Shown here: positions 1-7,964 of the stretch, piece after piece
Layout: every line of letters starts with the position of its first letter
Position numbering within the stretch: position 1 is the first letter of the stretch
Translations under genes and position numbers: made by a program
NCBI GenBank assembly: GCA_012522875.1
Contig: JAAYJP010000022.1
Coordinates: 1-15,017 of the forward strand
Source of the DNA: Clostridiales bacterium
GTDB taxonomy: Bacteria; Bacillota; Clostridia; Christensenellales; Aristaeellaceae
Length of the DNA: 15,017 bases
Direction of reading: 5' to 3'
Notes under the pieces: generated by a model
Seen by the model: only the letters and a program-made list of their open reading frames with translations
Told to the model about the DNA's origin: nothing
Database searches by the model: none

Positions 1-177
1 AATGTGAAGAATCCAGAAGATTATATCACCCGGGTGGATGAGATGATCCAGCGAAAGGCAGCCCTGCTGAAAGGGCAGGGCAAGGGCATCAGGCGGCCTT
101 CCCTAGCGGCGGATCAGCCGGATGTCCTTGCCCTGGAAGGGGAGGACCAGGGAAAGGCTTCGGTCGAACAACCTTGA
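1..177 (+). CDS. 3' end of an unidentified plus-strand gene (partial)
   Basis: Frame 1 is open from the first base to a TGA at 175-177, giving the last 58 residues of a protein whose start lies outside the window. The first 34 or so residues look like real protein: a charged amphipathic stretch (YITRVDEMIQRKAALLKG) with mixed codon use. I do not recognise the family. The last 25 codons lie over the 3' end of the convergent helicase-loader gene (stop at 103-105), so that tail is antisense to a conserved gene and may be poorly conserved itself. The frame contains most of a 15-base inverted repeat. It is either a genuine C-terminus that overlaps its convergent neighbour by 75 bases, or a decayed gene end. 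Only the reading frame itself is certain; function is unknown. Confidence 0.4.
   Translation, partial: NVKNPEDYITRVDEMIQRKAALLKGQGKGIRRPSLAADQPDVLALEGEDQGKASVEQP
76..135. repeat. 15-bp inverted repeat at convergent gene ends
   Basis: Bases 76-90 and 121-135 are reverse complements at 14 of 15 positions. The single mismatch (G86 with T125) becomes a G-U pair in a plus-strand transcript and an A-C mismatch in a minus-strand one. The 30-base loop holds the helicase-loader stop codon at 103-105 and can form a few further pairs (92-94 with 117-119). It sits where two transcription units converge, so a shared transcript-end hairpin is plausible. Neither side has a T-run, so it is not a canonical intrinsic terminator. 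The arms also lie in coding frames on both strands. Confidence 0.55.
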
Positions 178-1071
178 GGAGATGCGTTCGGAATAGCGCG
201 CCTGGATTTCCATGGGGGAGAGGTTGGTGCTGATGGCCGTGGGCTTTTTGTGGTTGATGCGGTGCTCCAGTAGGGCGAAGAGCTGCTCAATGGTGATGCC
301 CTCCCACTTGGGTTCGATCCCCAGGTCGTCAATCAGGAGCAGCGGCACATCATAATAGGGCTGGTCCAAGCTGTCGTGGTTTAAGTTGAAATAGACCTGG
401 CGGATGTGGTTGATGAGGGCATTGGCGCTCATGGTCAGTGTGACGACGCCATGGTCCGCCGCTTCCTTCGCCACACAGCGCAGGAGGTAGCTTTTCCCCA
501 GGCCGCTGGGACCGTGGAGCAGGAGGTTCAGTTTGCCCTGGCCTTTTGCCACGCCGGCCGCGTATTCTTCTCCCTGTGCCTTGAAGGTCTTCATCAGCAG
601 CCGCTGGGTGGTGCCGGAGTCGCCAAGCGGCGCCTCCGGGAATACTGACAGGTCAAACCGGGTAAAACTGGGGCCGTCCTTTAGGTCCAGCCCGCCAGAC
701 AACAGCGCATGGTATCGCCTGATGACGCACTGGCACAATGCTTTGGGTGCCTCTCCCACATAACCCGAATCCTGGCATTGGTGGCACTGGAAGACCGGGG
801 ACAGGTAGTCCTCCGGCAACCCCGCCGCCTTGAGCAGTTCACGGATTTTCAGGTTACGCTCCCGGGTGCGTTCCTGGACGCCTTCCGGGTTGATACCCTC
901 CATGGCCAGGCGCAGGCCCCTGAGGATATCCTCCCGGCGGTCATCCGCCAGTTCGCCAATCCGGGGCTGAAGGGCAATGGCCTTCCTGAGGCGCTCCTGC
1001 TCCTCCCGTTGGTTCTCATATTGCCGGGCCCTGCATTCCGTAAGGGCCTGGGTCAAGGCTTCATTGGCCAC
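103..1071 (-). CDS. dnaI: DnaI/DnaC-like replicative helicase loader (AAA+ ATPase)
   Basis: 322-residue AAA+ ATPase of the DnaC/DnaI family, which loads the hexameric replicative helicase at origins or restarted forks in the cytoplasm. Seen: an N-terminal helical part, a Cys cluster (C96, C99, C113, C115) like the zinc-binding region of Bacillota DnaI, Walker A GPSGLGKS at 187-194, Walker B LLLIDD ending at 249, a sensor-1-like ISTN, and a late SSRLFDR with the likely arginine finger. The length matches the family (about 310). The start is a GTG at 1069-1071 preceded by GAGGAAAG; it overlaps the upstream DnaD-domain gene by 11 bases, so coupled translation is likely. IstB-type transposon helpers share the fold, but no transposase gene is adjacent and the DnaD neighbour points to chromosomal replication. 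It is the last gene of the dnaE operon. Confidence 0.9.
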   Translation of the reverse strand: MANEALTQALTECRARQYENQREEQERLRKAIALQPRIGELADDRREDILRGLRLAMEGINPEGVQERTRERNLKIRELLKAAGLPEDYLSPVFQCHQCQDSGYVGEAPKALCQCVIRRYHALLSGGLDLKDGPSFTRFDLSVFPEAPLGDSGTTQRLLMKTFKAQGEEYAAGVAKGQGKLNLLLHGPSGLGKSYLLRCVAKEAADHGVVTLTMSANALINHIRQVYFNLNHDSLDQPYYDVPLLLIDDLGIEPKWEGITIEQLFALLEHRINHKKPTAISTNLSPMEIQARYSERISSRLFDRSLSLVLPFQGKDIRLIRR

Positions 1072-2515
1072 TTTCTTTCCTCGCTATCTCCAGCCAGTCG
1101 ATGTCAGAGGCGTAGTCCTCTTCGGTGTTCTCCCGCTGCCTGTACAACTGGGCGCTCACCTTTTTGCCGCCCTGGGACGAAGCCCAAGGCGCTTTGTCCC
1201 GTGCGGCCTGGGGGGTGGTGATCCCCTCTTTTTTCCAGGTCTCCAGCACCTTGCCGATATAGCTGAGCTTCCGTTTGCTGGAGCGGGCCTGGCTGGCGGC
1301 CTCCCTGATCACCTCATCGCTGTGCCCGGCCTCCCGCCAGGCGCGGTAGTGCATGAGGTCCTGCTCCCCGGGCCTTCCCTCCTGGCCGGAGAGCTCAAAG
1401 ACGGCGAACATGGCGGGCTGAAAAGCTTTGAGTTGGGTCAGGTGCTCCCGTACCTGCGATTCGTCCATCAGGTTCAGGGATTTCCAGGACATGAGCTTGG
1501 GCTCCAGATCCTCAAAGGCGCCGCGGCGGGACTGGACTGAGCGGGCCGCCAGAAGGATCATCTCGTGGGAATAGTCTTCCCGAAGCGCCCGGTAGGCCGG
1601 CAGCACCGTAAAGGTATGCTGGCTGCCCACGCCCAGGATATCCAGCACCTGTTTCAAATGTTCTGCGTCCCGGTTGTCCTCTTCCAGTTTTCCCCTGACT
1701 TCCCTGGCGCTGGTCCCGCCCTGTCGGCGCAGCCGGTCCAGGATCCGGTCCAGGTAGGAAAACGAGGGATGGTTGGCAGACACCGTTTCCTGGCAAGCAG
1801 CGATGATGGAGGACTCGTCAAAGCCCCATTCCAGGGTCCATTTCCGGTAAAGCGCCAGCTCCGGCTCCGTAGGCAGGCGCCTGAGGTTGAACTGGCCCAG
1901 CACCGCACGGGCCCCCTGGTGGGTGCGTTTGGAGTGGCTCAGGTAGTTCTCCGCTTCCTCCGGGGTCATCACCCCGTCCTCCCGCATAGCCACAGCCAGC
2001 GCCTGGGCGCTTTTAAAGGAGAAGTTGCTGCCACGGGTGTCAGCGCAGTGGTTGAGCAGCATCAGGACCACCTCCTGGGGCAGCCCCAGGTCCTGCACCC
2101 ACTCATAGGCCAGGGCGATGTCGTTTGGCCGGAGTTTCCGCCGGCCGTCAAACTGGGCGTAGACGGCGTCGTTAAAAAGGATAAAGGCGAGGTCGCCTGC
2201 TATCCCATCCTGGCCGGTCAGCACATGCTGGCACAGGCTGTGGTAAACATAGCTCAAGGGCTTGTCACTCACCCGCTCCACCAGCCTCCGCCGCTCCCAA
2301 TAGCGCAAGGCGGCCTCCACCTGGGCTTCCTCCAGGCCCAGATCACGGGACATTTGCTTCAGGGTATAGTCTTTCGCCCCTCGCTGGCTCTGATAAAGCC
2401 CCCAGAGGTAGACTTTAACCTGGTCCCCGCTGGCGTCCGGTAAATATTCTGTGAAAAACAGGTTCTCCACTGCCGTTATGCCAAAGATTTTCGCTTGTTC
2501 GTCCAGGTCAAACAT
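1061..2515 (-). CDS. DnaD-domain replication initiation protein with three tandem DnaD-like repeats
   Basis: 484-residue protein of the DnaD/DnaB primosome family, which in Bacillota binds DNA and helps recruit the helicase loader. Residues 1 to about 100 look like the winged-helix N-terminal domain (YLWGLYQSQ, LGLEEAQVEAALRYWERRRLV). Three similar segments follow at roughly 205-270, 289-356 and 370-440. Each contains a YRxW/YRAL element, an acidic E/D..I..AA helix and an L/I...L..W/L element (SFSYLDRILDRL; AFEDLEPKLMSWK; KLSYIGKVLETWK), the hallmark of the DnaD C-terminal (DnaB_2) domain. B. subtilis DnaD has one such domain, DnaB two. The ATG at 2515 has GGAG nine bases upstream and overlaps the tlyA stop by 8 bases; its own stop overlaps the helicase-loader start. 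The partner relationship with that loader is inferred from adjacency and family. Confidence 0.88.
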   Translation of the reverse strand: MFDLDEQAKIFGITAVENLFFTEYLPDASGDQVKVYLWGLYQSQRGAKDYTLKQMSRDLGLEEAQVEAALRYWERRRLVERVSDKPLSYVYHSLCQHVLTGQDGIAGDLAFILFNDAVYAQFDGRRKLRPNDIALAYEWVQDLGLPQEVVLMLLNHCADTRGSNFSFKSAQALAVAMREDGVMTPEEAENYLSHSKRTHQGARAVLGQFNLRRLPTEPELALYRKWTLEWGFDESSIIAACQETVSANHPSFSYLDRILDRLRRQGGTSAREVRGKLEEDNRDAEHLKQVLDILGVGSQHTFTVLPAYRALREDYSHEMILLAARSVQSRRGAFEDLEPKLMSWKSLNLMDESQVREHLTQLKAFQPAMFAVFELSGQEGRPGEQDLMHYRAWREAGHSDEVIREAASQARSSKRKLSYIGKVLETWKKEGITTPQAARDKAPWASSQGGKKVSAQLYRQRENTEEDYASDIDWLEIARKESGQ

Positions 2516-3326
2516 CTGTACGCTCCATCAGGGCTTGTTCCACGCTCGCCGCGATGCGCTTATCCAGCGCCGGCCGCACAAGGGAAAGCCCAACCATGAT
2601 GTGGAAGAAGAACTCCACCGTGCCCCTGTTCCCCCTGACAGGGCTGGGACACACATCAACGACTGCAATCCCCTGAAGGCTGCTGAGAAAATCAGCCAAA
2701 TCAGCGAGCAGGGGGGCATAGGCGCTGCCCTCGATCTCCCCGGTGCGGCGGGCAAGGGGATCGCTCACCTCAAACAGGGGCTTCACCAGGCAAACAAGCG
2801 TGCCCTCGCCCCCGAGGATCCGCTGATAGACGGGCACCGCCTCGCGCAGGGAGAGATAGCTCAGGTCGCAGGTGGCAAAAGTGGGCTTCGGCTCAAGGGA
2901 TAAAAGCTTTGGGTCGGAGAGGTTGGTACGCTCCAGGTTCACCACCCGGTCATGCTGCCGGAGGCTCCCCAGCAGCTGGCCGTAACCCACATCCACCGCG
3001 TAAACTTTTTTGGCGCCGTGCTTGATGAGGCAGTCTGTGAAGCCTCCTGTGGAGGCTCCCGCGTCCAGGCATACTCTGCCTCCGGGGTCCGCCTCAAAAC
3101 GCCCAAGCGCTCCCGCCAGTTTGGCCCCGCCCCTGGCCAGGTAGGCGGATTTCACACCGCGCAACCTGATATCATCCCTTGCTGAGACCACCATGCCGGC
3201 CCTGGCAGGCTGGTCATTGACCAAGGCTTTGCCCGCCATGATAATGGCCTGGGCTTCGCGGACGTTTTCTGCCAGCCCCATCGCCACCAGCTGCTGGGCC
3301 AGGCCCAATTTGAAAGCCTTCGCCAC
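2508..3326 (-). CDS. tlyA: TlyA-family rRNA (cytidine-2'-O)-methyltransferase
   Basis: 272-residue S4-domain plus FtsJ-like methyltransferase. Family members add 2'-O-methyl groups to cytidines of 16S and/or 23S rRNA; the older name hemolysin A reflects a reported haemolytic phenotype. Seen: S4 RNA-binding domain at about 5-58 (GLAENVREAQAIIMAGK), the RGGAKL element near 65-70 that carries the first catalytic lysine, the SAM-binding LDAGASTGGFTDCL around 86-99, VDVGYGQL, the CDLSYLSL strand with the catalytic Asp, and KPLFE at 182-186 with the second Lys and the Glu of the K-D-K-E set. The start is a GTG at 3324-3326, only 5 bases after the sigma-factor stop and without a clear Shine-Dalgarno, so it may depend on translation from upstream. 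The stop overlaps the next gene by 8 bases. Family assignment is firm; which rRNA sites are modified cannot be read from sequence. Confidence 0.93.
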   Translation of the reverse strand: MAKAFKLGLAQQLVAMGLAENVREAQAIIMAGKALVNDQPARAGMVVSARDDIRLRGVKSAYLARGGAKLAGALGRFEADPGGRVCLDAGASTGGFTDCLIKHGAKKVYAVDVGYGQLLGSLRQHDRVVNLERTNLSDPKLLSLEPKPTFATCDLSYLSLREAVPVYQRILGGEGTLVCLVKPLFEVSDPLARRTGEIEGSAYAPLLADLADFLSSLQGIAVVDVCPSPVRGNRGTVEFFFHIMVGLSLVRPALDKRIAASVEQALMERTDV

Positions 3327-3331
3327 CCCGG

Positions 3332-4060
3332 CTATACCGACTGCATCACGTTTTTCAGGGCGCGCAGCACCCGGCGCTCCATTCGGGAAACCTGCATCTG
3401 GGTCAGCCGCATCCTTTTGGCTGTTGCCTGCTGGGAAAGCTGCTCCTGAAAACGGAGTTTGATGAGCTCCCGCTCATCCTGGGAAAGGGTGCCCAGCGCC
3501 TTGAGCAGGTCCTGGCGCACCTCAAAATCCTCATAGCCCTTTTCGTCCCGGCCCAGATGGTCAAAGAAGCGCATGCCCTCATCATCCTGGGCGTCCAGGG
3601 AGGACACCTGCGCTTTCTCCCGGGAGGCATGCACGGTTAAGACCTGTTCCACCGTCCAGCCCAGATGGTTGGCCAGTTCCTCCGCGGTGGGTTCCCTTCT
3701 TAAGGTCTGCACCAGGCGCTCCAGGGCGCGGTCCATCTGCATCCCCTGCTCCCGAAGGCCTCTGGGCGTGCGGACGATCTGCGCCCGGTCCCTGATATAG
3801 TTGCGAACGGTGCCGGTGATGGTGGGCGTGACATAGGTGGTAAACCTGAGGCCCCGATGAGGGTCAAAGCCCTTCAGGGCATTGACCAGCGCCATGGACG
3901 CCACCTGGCGCAAATCCTCCAGGTCAATGCCCCGGCCGGTAAAGCGCGCCGCGATCGCATAGCACAGCGGAAGAGCGGCTTCCACCGCCGCCTCCATTTT
4001 TTCGGGCGTTGGATCCAGCGCGTAAGCCAGCGCTGTGTTATGAATTGTGTCAGCATTCAT
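3332..4060 (-). CDS. SigB/SigF-type RNA polymerase sigma factor
   Basis: 242-residue sigma-70 family, group 3 factor that would direct RNA polymerase to a special promoter class. Region 2 spans about 30-100 (IDLEDLRQVASMALVNALKG, FDPHRG, then NYIRD), followed by VRTPRGLREQG, which matches the short linker typical of SigB/SigF/SigG proteins. Region 3 follows, and region 4 spans about 190-240 (LSQDERELIKLRF, then RLTQMQVSRMERRVLRALK with the helix-turn-helix). The length fits the group. The ATG at 4060 has AAGGTG six to eleven bases upstream and lies 3 bases after the stop of an RsbW-like gene, the usual order anti-sigma then sigma. Whether it serves general stress, sporulation or another programme is open; no spoIIAA/rsbV-like gene is adjacent. 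Its place between dnaE and the primosome genes is unusual. Confidence 0.88.
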   Translation of the reverse strand: MNADTIHNTALAYALDPTPEKMEAAVEAALPLCYAIAARFTGRGIDLEDLRQVASMALVNALKGFDPHRGLRFTTYVTPTITGTVRNYIRDRAQIVRTPRGLREQGMQMDRALERLVQTLRREPTAEELANHLGWTVEQVLTVHASREKAQVSSLDAQDDEGMRFFDHLGRDEKGYEDFEVRQDLLKALGTLSQDERELIKLRFQEQLSQQATAKRMRLTQMQVSRMERRVLRALKNVMQSV

Positions 4061-4063
4061 ATA

Positions 4064-4444
4064 TCACCTTGTTCCCGCAGGTAATGCCATGGTGACGCTG
4101 AAGATACCGCACCCATCCCCCTCAAGTTTAACATCAGTCACCAGGGTCCCGATGATCAGCTGCGCTACCTCGGGGTTTCTGGGCTTGCATTTGGTGTGAT
4201 GCTCAGCGCGGTGGGCGCTGATGGACAGGTTGAACATCCCGTCATCAACTGATGTGATCAGGGTCACCTGTTCAACCAGGCGCTCCTGATTGGACAGAAG
4301 CTCAAAAGCCTCATCCACCGCGGTGCGCAGGTCATCAATCACATCCAGGGATAGCCCCGCCAGAGAGCCTGCGGCCCCGATGGCCGTTTTAAACACCAGA
4401 CCCCATTCCCGCCCGGCGGGTACAGTTACGCGCATTTCATTCAT
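4064..4444 (-). CDS. RsbW/SpoIIAB-like anti-sigma protein with degenerate ATP-binding site
   Basis: 126-residue protein that resembles the GHKL-fold anti-sigma factors RsbW and SpoIIAB, which bind a partner sigma factor and phosphorylate an anti-anti-sigma protein. The match rests on the N-terminal pattern (MNEMRVTVPA, then LDVIDDLRTAVDEAFELL, equivalent to the N-box helix of RsbW), a beta-rich middle (VTLITSVDDGMFNLSIS) and its position directly upstream of a SigB/F-type gene. The N-box keeps its Glu (DEA) but lacks the Asn that coordinates Mg-ATP, and the G1 box (DxGxG) and glycine-rich lid are not recognisable; the only glycine cluster is EGDGCG near the end. It is shorter than RsbW or SpoIIAB (about 145-160). 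The ATG at 4444 overlaps the dnaE stop by 8 bases and has AAGGTGG about 12 bases upstream. Sigma-binding role is inferred; kinase activity looks doubtful. Confidence 0.68.
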   Translation of the reverse strand: MNEMRVTVPAGREWGLVFKTAIGAAGSLAGLSLDVIDDLRTAVDEAFELLSNQERLVEQVTLITSVDDGMFNLSISAHRAEHHTKCKPRNPEVAQLIIGTLVTDVKLEGDGCGIFSVTMALPAGTR

Positions 4445-7400
4445 GTTTCTTTTTCACCACCTTGATTTGTTCGGCGTTAAGTACGGTCATCAGCTCTTCT
4501 TTGGCACTGGCCCCGTCCCCCGTCCACCAGGAACGGGGAGCCAGGAACATGCCCGCTTCTCCCAGCAGCTTCACATAGACTGGGACGCTGCCGGGCTTCC
4601 GGCTGAGAACTTCCTGGCAGGCCTCCATCTGGCTGCGCTGCATCTCCAAGTATAGCTTGACCGGCGCGCGCTTGGCAAGGGCGGCCTCGCTTTCAGGCGG
4701 TGCTTCCGCACCCAGGCCCAAAGGCCGGGCTTTTTCAACGATGAGGCTGGCCGGCCGGTCTTCCGTCACCGAAAGGCGGCCCGTGAGCAGATACGCCGTA
4801 TCCATTTCCAGGCTGCTGCCCAGGCGCTCATACACCCTGGGGAAGAGGAGGCACTCCACCTGGCCGGTCAAATCTTCCAGCGTGAGAAAGGCCATCACCT
4901 CACCCTTGCGGGTGGCCTTGTGCTTGATTTGGGTAACGATGCCGCCAAGGCTTACCGCCTGCCCATCCTCAGGCAGGCCCTTGTCCTCCCGCTCGGCCAG
5001 TTCCTCCAGTTCCCGGGAGTTCCATCTGAGCGGCTCCAGCTGCGTCACATACTCGTCCAGGGGATGGCCGGAGATATAAATCCCGCTCACCTCCTTTTCC
5101 ATGGCCAGCAGGGAGCGGAAGGGATACTCCGCAATATCCGGGAGTTCGGAGCCGGTTTCTTTCTGCGGGTCCGCCGAGGGCCCTGACGGGCCAAAAAGGG
5201 AGAGCTGGCCCGCATGATGGTTGCGGCGCTTCCTGGCGCTCGCGTCCATCTCCATTTCAAACACCCCCATGCACTGGCTGCGCCTGGCTCCCAGGCTGTC
5301 AAAGCATCCGGCCTTGATCAGCGCCTCCACGGCGCGCTTGTTGACCTGGGACATGTCAATCCGCCTGCAGAAATCATGGATGCCAAGGTAATCGCCGGCC
5401 GTCTCCCGCTCGGATACGATGGCTTCCACCGCCCTTTCGCCCAATGACTTGATGGCGGCCAGGCCAAAGCGGATGCCCTCACGGCCATCCTCAGCCTCTT
5501 CCACGGCGAATTTGGCACGGGAGCGGTTGATGTCAGGCCTCAGGATGGGAATATCACGGCGGCGGCAGAACTGGACGTAACCGGCCACCTTGGAGGTGGC
5601 GCCCATATAGGAGTTGATGAGCGCTGCCATGAACTGGGCCGGGTAGTGGTATTTGAGCCAGGCGGTGCGTACACACACCAGGGCGTAGGGCGCGGCGTGG
5701 GATTTGTTGAAGGCGTAGCTGGCAAAGGCCATCATCTCGTCATAGATGGCTTCGGCTTTGTTGGCGGGGATGCCCTTGGCCACGGCTCCGGGCACATGCT
5801 CCTCCGGGGAACCATAGACAAAGCTCTGCCGCTCCCTGGCCATCACATCATGCTTTTTCTTGCTCATGGCCCGGCGGATTTCATCGCTCCGGCCGAAGCT
5901 GAAGCCACCCAGGTCCCTGACAATCTGCATGACCTGCTCCTGATAGACCATGCAGCCATAGGTGACGCCCAAAATGGGCTTCAGTTCAGGCACCAGGTAG
6001 CGCACTGTCTCCGGATGGTGCTTGCCCTTGATAAAGCGGGGGATGGAGGCCATGGGCCCGGGGCGGTAAAGGGAAATGGCGGCGATGATGTCCTCAAAAC
6101 CCTCGGGCTTCAACTCTGAAATGAAGCTGCGCATCCCGGCGCTTTCAAGTTGGAACACCCCGTCCGTGTCTCCCTGGGAGATCATGCGGTAGACCTCCGG
6201 GTCGTCAATGGGGATGTCCTCCGCTTCCATGACCAGGCCGGCATGGCCCACCATCTCCAGCGCGTCCCGGATGACGGTCAGGGTCCTCAGGCCCAGAAAG
6301 TCGTTCTTAAGCAAGCCCAGCTCCGCGATGTTGCCCATGGCGTACTGGGTGGTGACCACATCGTCATTGGTCTGCAGCGGCACATACTGCGTGATGGGGT
6401 TTTCGGTGATCAGCACCCCCGCGGCGTGGGTGGCGGCGTGGCGCGGCATGCCTTCAAGCAAGAGCGCCGTATCGATCAGCCTTTTTACCCGGGGGTCGCT
6501 GTCCCGGGCATCCAGCAGCCGGGGGTTCTGCAGCAGCGCCTTTTCCAGCGTAATGTTGAGTTCCATGGGCACCATCTTGGCCACCCTGTCCGTTTCCTGG
6601 TAGGAATAGCCCAGCACGCGGCCCACATCCCGGATGACTCCCCGGGCAGCCATGGTGCCAAAGGTGATGATCTGGGCCACATGGTCGGCGCCGTACTTGG
6701 CCGAAACATAATCGATCACCTCCTGGCGCCGCTCATAGCACAGGTCGATATCCAGGTCCGGCAGGCTCACCCGCTCCGGGTTCAGGAAGCGCTCAAAGAG
6801 GAGATTATATTTCAGTGGGTCCAGCTGGGTGATGTTCAGGCAGTAGGCCACGATGGAGCCGGCCCCGCTGCCCCGGCCGGGGCCCACCATGATGCTGTGG
6901 TCCCGGGCATATTTGATAAAATCCCAGACGATCAGAAAGTAGTCCACAAAACCCATGCTGCTGATGACACCCAACTCGTATTCCAGGCGGTCCAGCGCTT
7001 CCCGGGGCTTATTGGGGTAGCGGATGGACAGCCCCTCAAAGCATAGCCGGCGCAGAAGAGCCGGGTTATCCTCCTGGGGGAAGCCGGAGAGATAGTGCGG
7101 CAGGTGGTGGGTGTTAAAATCAAAGTCCACCTGGCAGCGCATGGCGATGTCACGCGCCCTGTCAATGGCCTCGCCCTGGTCGGGGAAGAGCCTGCGCATT
7201 TCCGCCTCGCTCTTGACATACAGTTCCTCGGTTTCCATGCGCATGCGCTGCGCGTCATCCAGGGTTTTCCCGGTTTGGATACACATGAGCACTTCCTGGG
7301 CCGGAGCGTCCTCTTTCCGCAGGTAGTGGCAGTCATTGGTCACCACCAGGGGGATGCCCGTCTCCTGGGAAAGCCTCACCAGCCGGGGGATGACCTGTTT

Positions 7401-7940
7401 TTCTTCCCGGATGAAGTGGTCCATGAGTTCAATGAAGTAGTTGTCCTGGCCGAAGATGTCCTGCATCAGAAGGGCGTGGGCACGGGCGTCCTCATAGCGT
7501 CCATCCAGCAATAGCCTGGGCAGGTCCCCGGACAGGCAGGCGGACAGCGCGATCAGGCCCTCATGGTGTTCCCTGAGCAAATCCAGGTCAACCCGGGGCT
7601 TATAGTAAAATCCGCGGGTGAACCCCTCGGAGCTCAGTTTCATCAGGTTTTGATAGCCCCGCATGTTCTCACACAGGAGCACCAGGTGGCTGTATTCCCG
7701 GGCCTGGCTGGTTTTTTCATCCATGTCAGGGCACACATATATCTCACAGCCAATCACCGGGTGGATGCCGGCCTTCTTTGCGGCCTTGTAGAAGTCTATC
7801 ACACCGTACAGCACCCCATGGTCGGTGACGGCGCAGGCATCCATGCCCAGTTCCAAAAGCCTCGCCATCAGCGGATCGATCCGGCAGGCGCCGTCCAGAA
7901 GGCTGTACTCTGTATGAAGGTGCAGGTGCGAAAAAGCCAT
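4437..7940 (-). CDS. dnaE: DNA polymerase III subunit alpha (DnaE)
   Basis: 1167-residue C-family replicative DNA polymerase. The PHP domain comes first (HLHLHTEYSLLDG from residue 5, AVTDHG, GCEIY, YSHLVLL, SACLSG, NDCHYL). The palm carries PDLDID at 394-399 and the third catalytic Asp in NDFLGLRTLT (D547). A clamp-binding peptide QLSLF lies at 912-916, followed by an OB-fold at roughly 990-1065 (VSLGGIVTQIKHKATRKG). Length is normal for DnaE. The frame is open 71 codons further upstream, but the ATG at 7938-7940 is the start: it gives the family's usual MAFSHLHLHTEYS beginning and has a perfect AAGGAGG six bases away. The promoter lies just upstream. In Bacillota DnaE usually works beside PolC; PolC is not in this window. 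It heads a six-gene minus-strand operon and its stop overlaps the anti-sigma start. Confidence 0.97.
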   Translation of the reverse strand: MAFSHLHLHTEYSLLDGACRIDPLMARLLELGMDACAVTDHGVLYGVIDFYKAAKKAGIHPVIGCEIYVCPDMDEKTSQAREYSHLVLLCENMRGYQNLMKLSSEGFTRGFYYKPRVDLDLLREHHEGLIALSACLSGDLPRLLLDGRYEDARAHALLMQDIFGQDNYFIELMDHFIREEKQVIPRLVRLSQETGIPLVVTNDCHYLRKEDAPAQEVLMCIQTGKTLDDAQRMRMETEELYVKSEAEMRRLFPDQGEAIDRARDIAMRCQVDFDFNTHHLPHYLSGFPQEDNPALLRRLCFEGLSIRYPNKPREALDRLEYELGVISSMGFVDYFLIVWDFIKYARDHSIMVGPGRGSGAGSIVAYCLNITQLDPLKYNLLFERFLNPERVSLPDLDIDLCYERRQEVIDYVSAKYGADHVAQIITFGTMAARGVIRDVGRVLGYSYQETDRVAKMVPMELNITLEKALLQNPRLLDARDSDPRVKRLIDTALLLEGMPRHAATHAAGVLITENPITQYVPLQTNDDVVTTQYAMGNIAELGLLKNDFLGLRTLTVIRDALEMVGHAGLVMEAEDIPIDDPEVYRMISQGDTDGVFQLESAGMRSFISELKPEGFEDIIAAISLYRPGPMASIPRFIKGKHHPETVRYLVPELKPILGVTYGCMVYQEQVMQIVRDLGGFSFGRSDEIRRAMSKKKHDVMARERQSFVYGSPEEHVPGAVAKGIPANKAEAIYDEMMAFASYAFNKSHAAPYALVCVRTAWLKYHYPAQFMAALINSYMGATSKVAGYVQFCRRRDIPILRPDINRSRAKFAVEEAEDGREGIRFGLAAIKSLGERAVEAIVSERETAGDYLGIHDFCRRIDMSQVNKRAVEALIKAGCFDSLGARRSQCMGVFEMEMDASARKRRNHHAGQLSLFGPSGPSADPQKETGSELPDIAEYPFRSLLAMEKEVSGIYISGHPLDEYVTQLEPLRWNSRELEELAEREDKGLPEDGQAVSLGGIVTQIKHKATRKGEVMAFLTLEDLTGQVECLLFPRVYERLGSSLEMDTAYLLTGRLSVTEDRPASLIVEKARPLGLGAEAPPESEAALAKRAPVKLYLEMQRSQMEACQEVLSRKPGSVPVYVKLLGEAGMFLAPRSWWTGDGASAKEELMTVLNAEQIKVVKKKHE

Positions 7941-7964
7941 GTCCGTCCTCCTTGCTTTCATTTC

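Noticed and set aside
1565..2443. 292-codon open frame antisense to the DnaD-domain gene
   Set aside because: Same kind of antisense shadow; composition is unlike a real protein and the minus strand has a clear domain match.
6150..7046. 298-codon open frame antisense to dnaE
   Set aside because: It is the mirror of codon bias in a GC-rich gene: no ribosome site, His/Gln/Val-rich composition and no recognisable motif, while the opposite strand encodes conserved polymerase.
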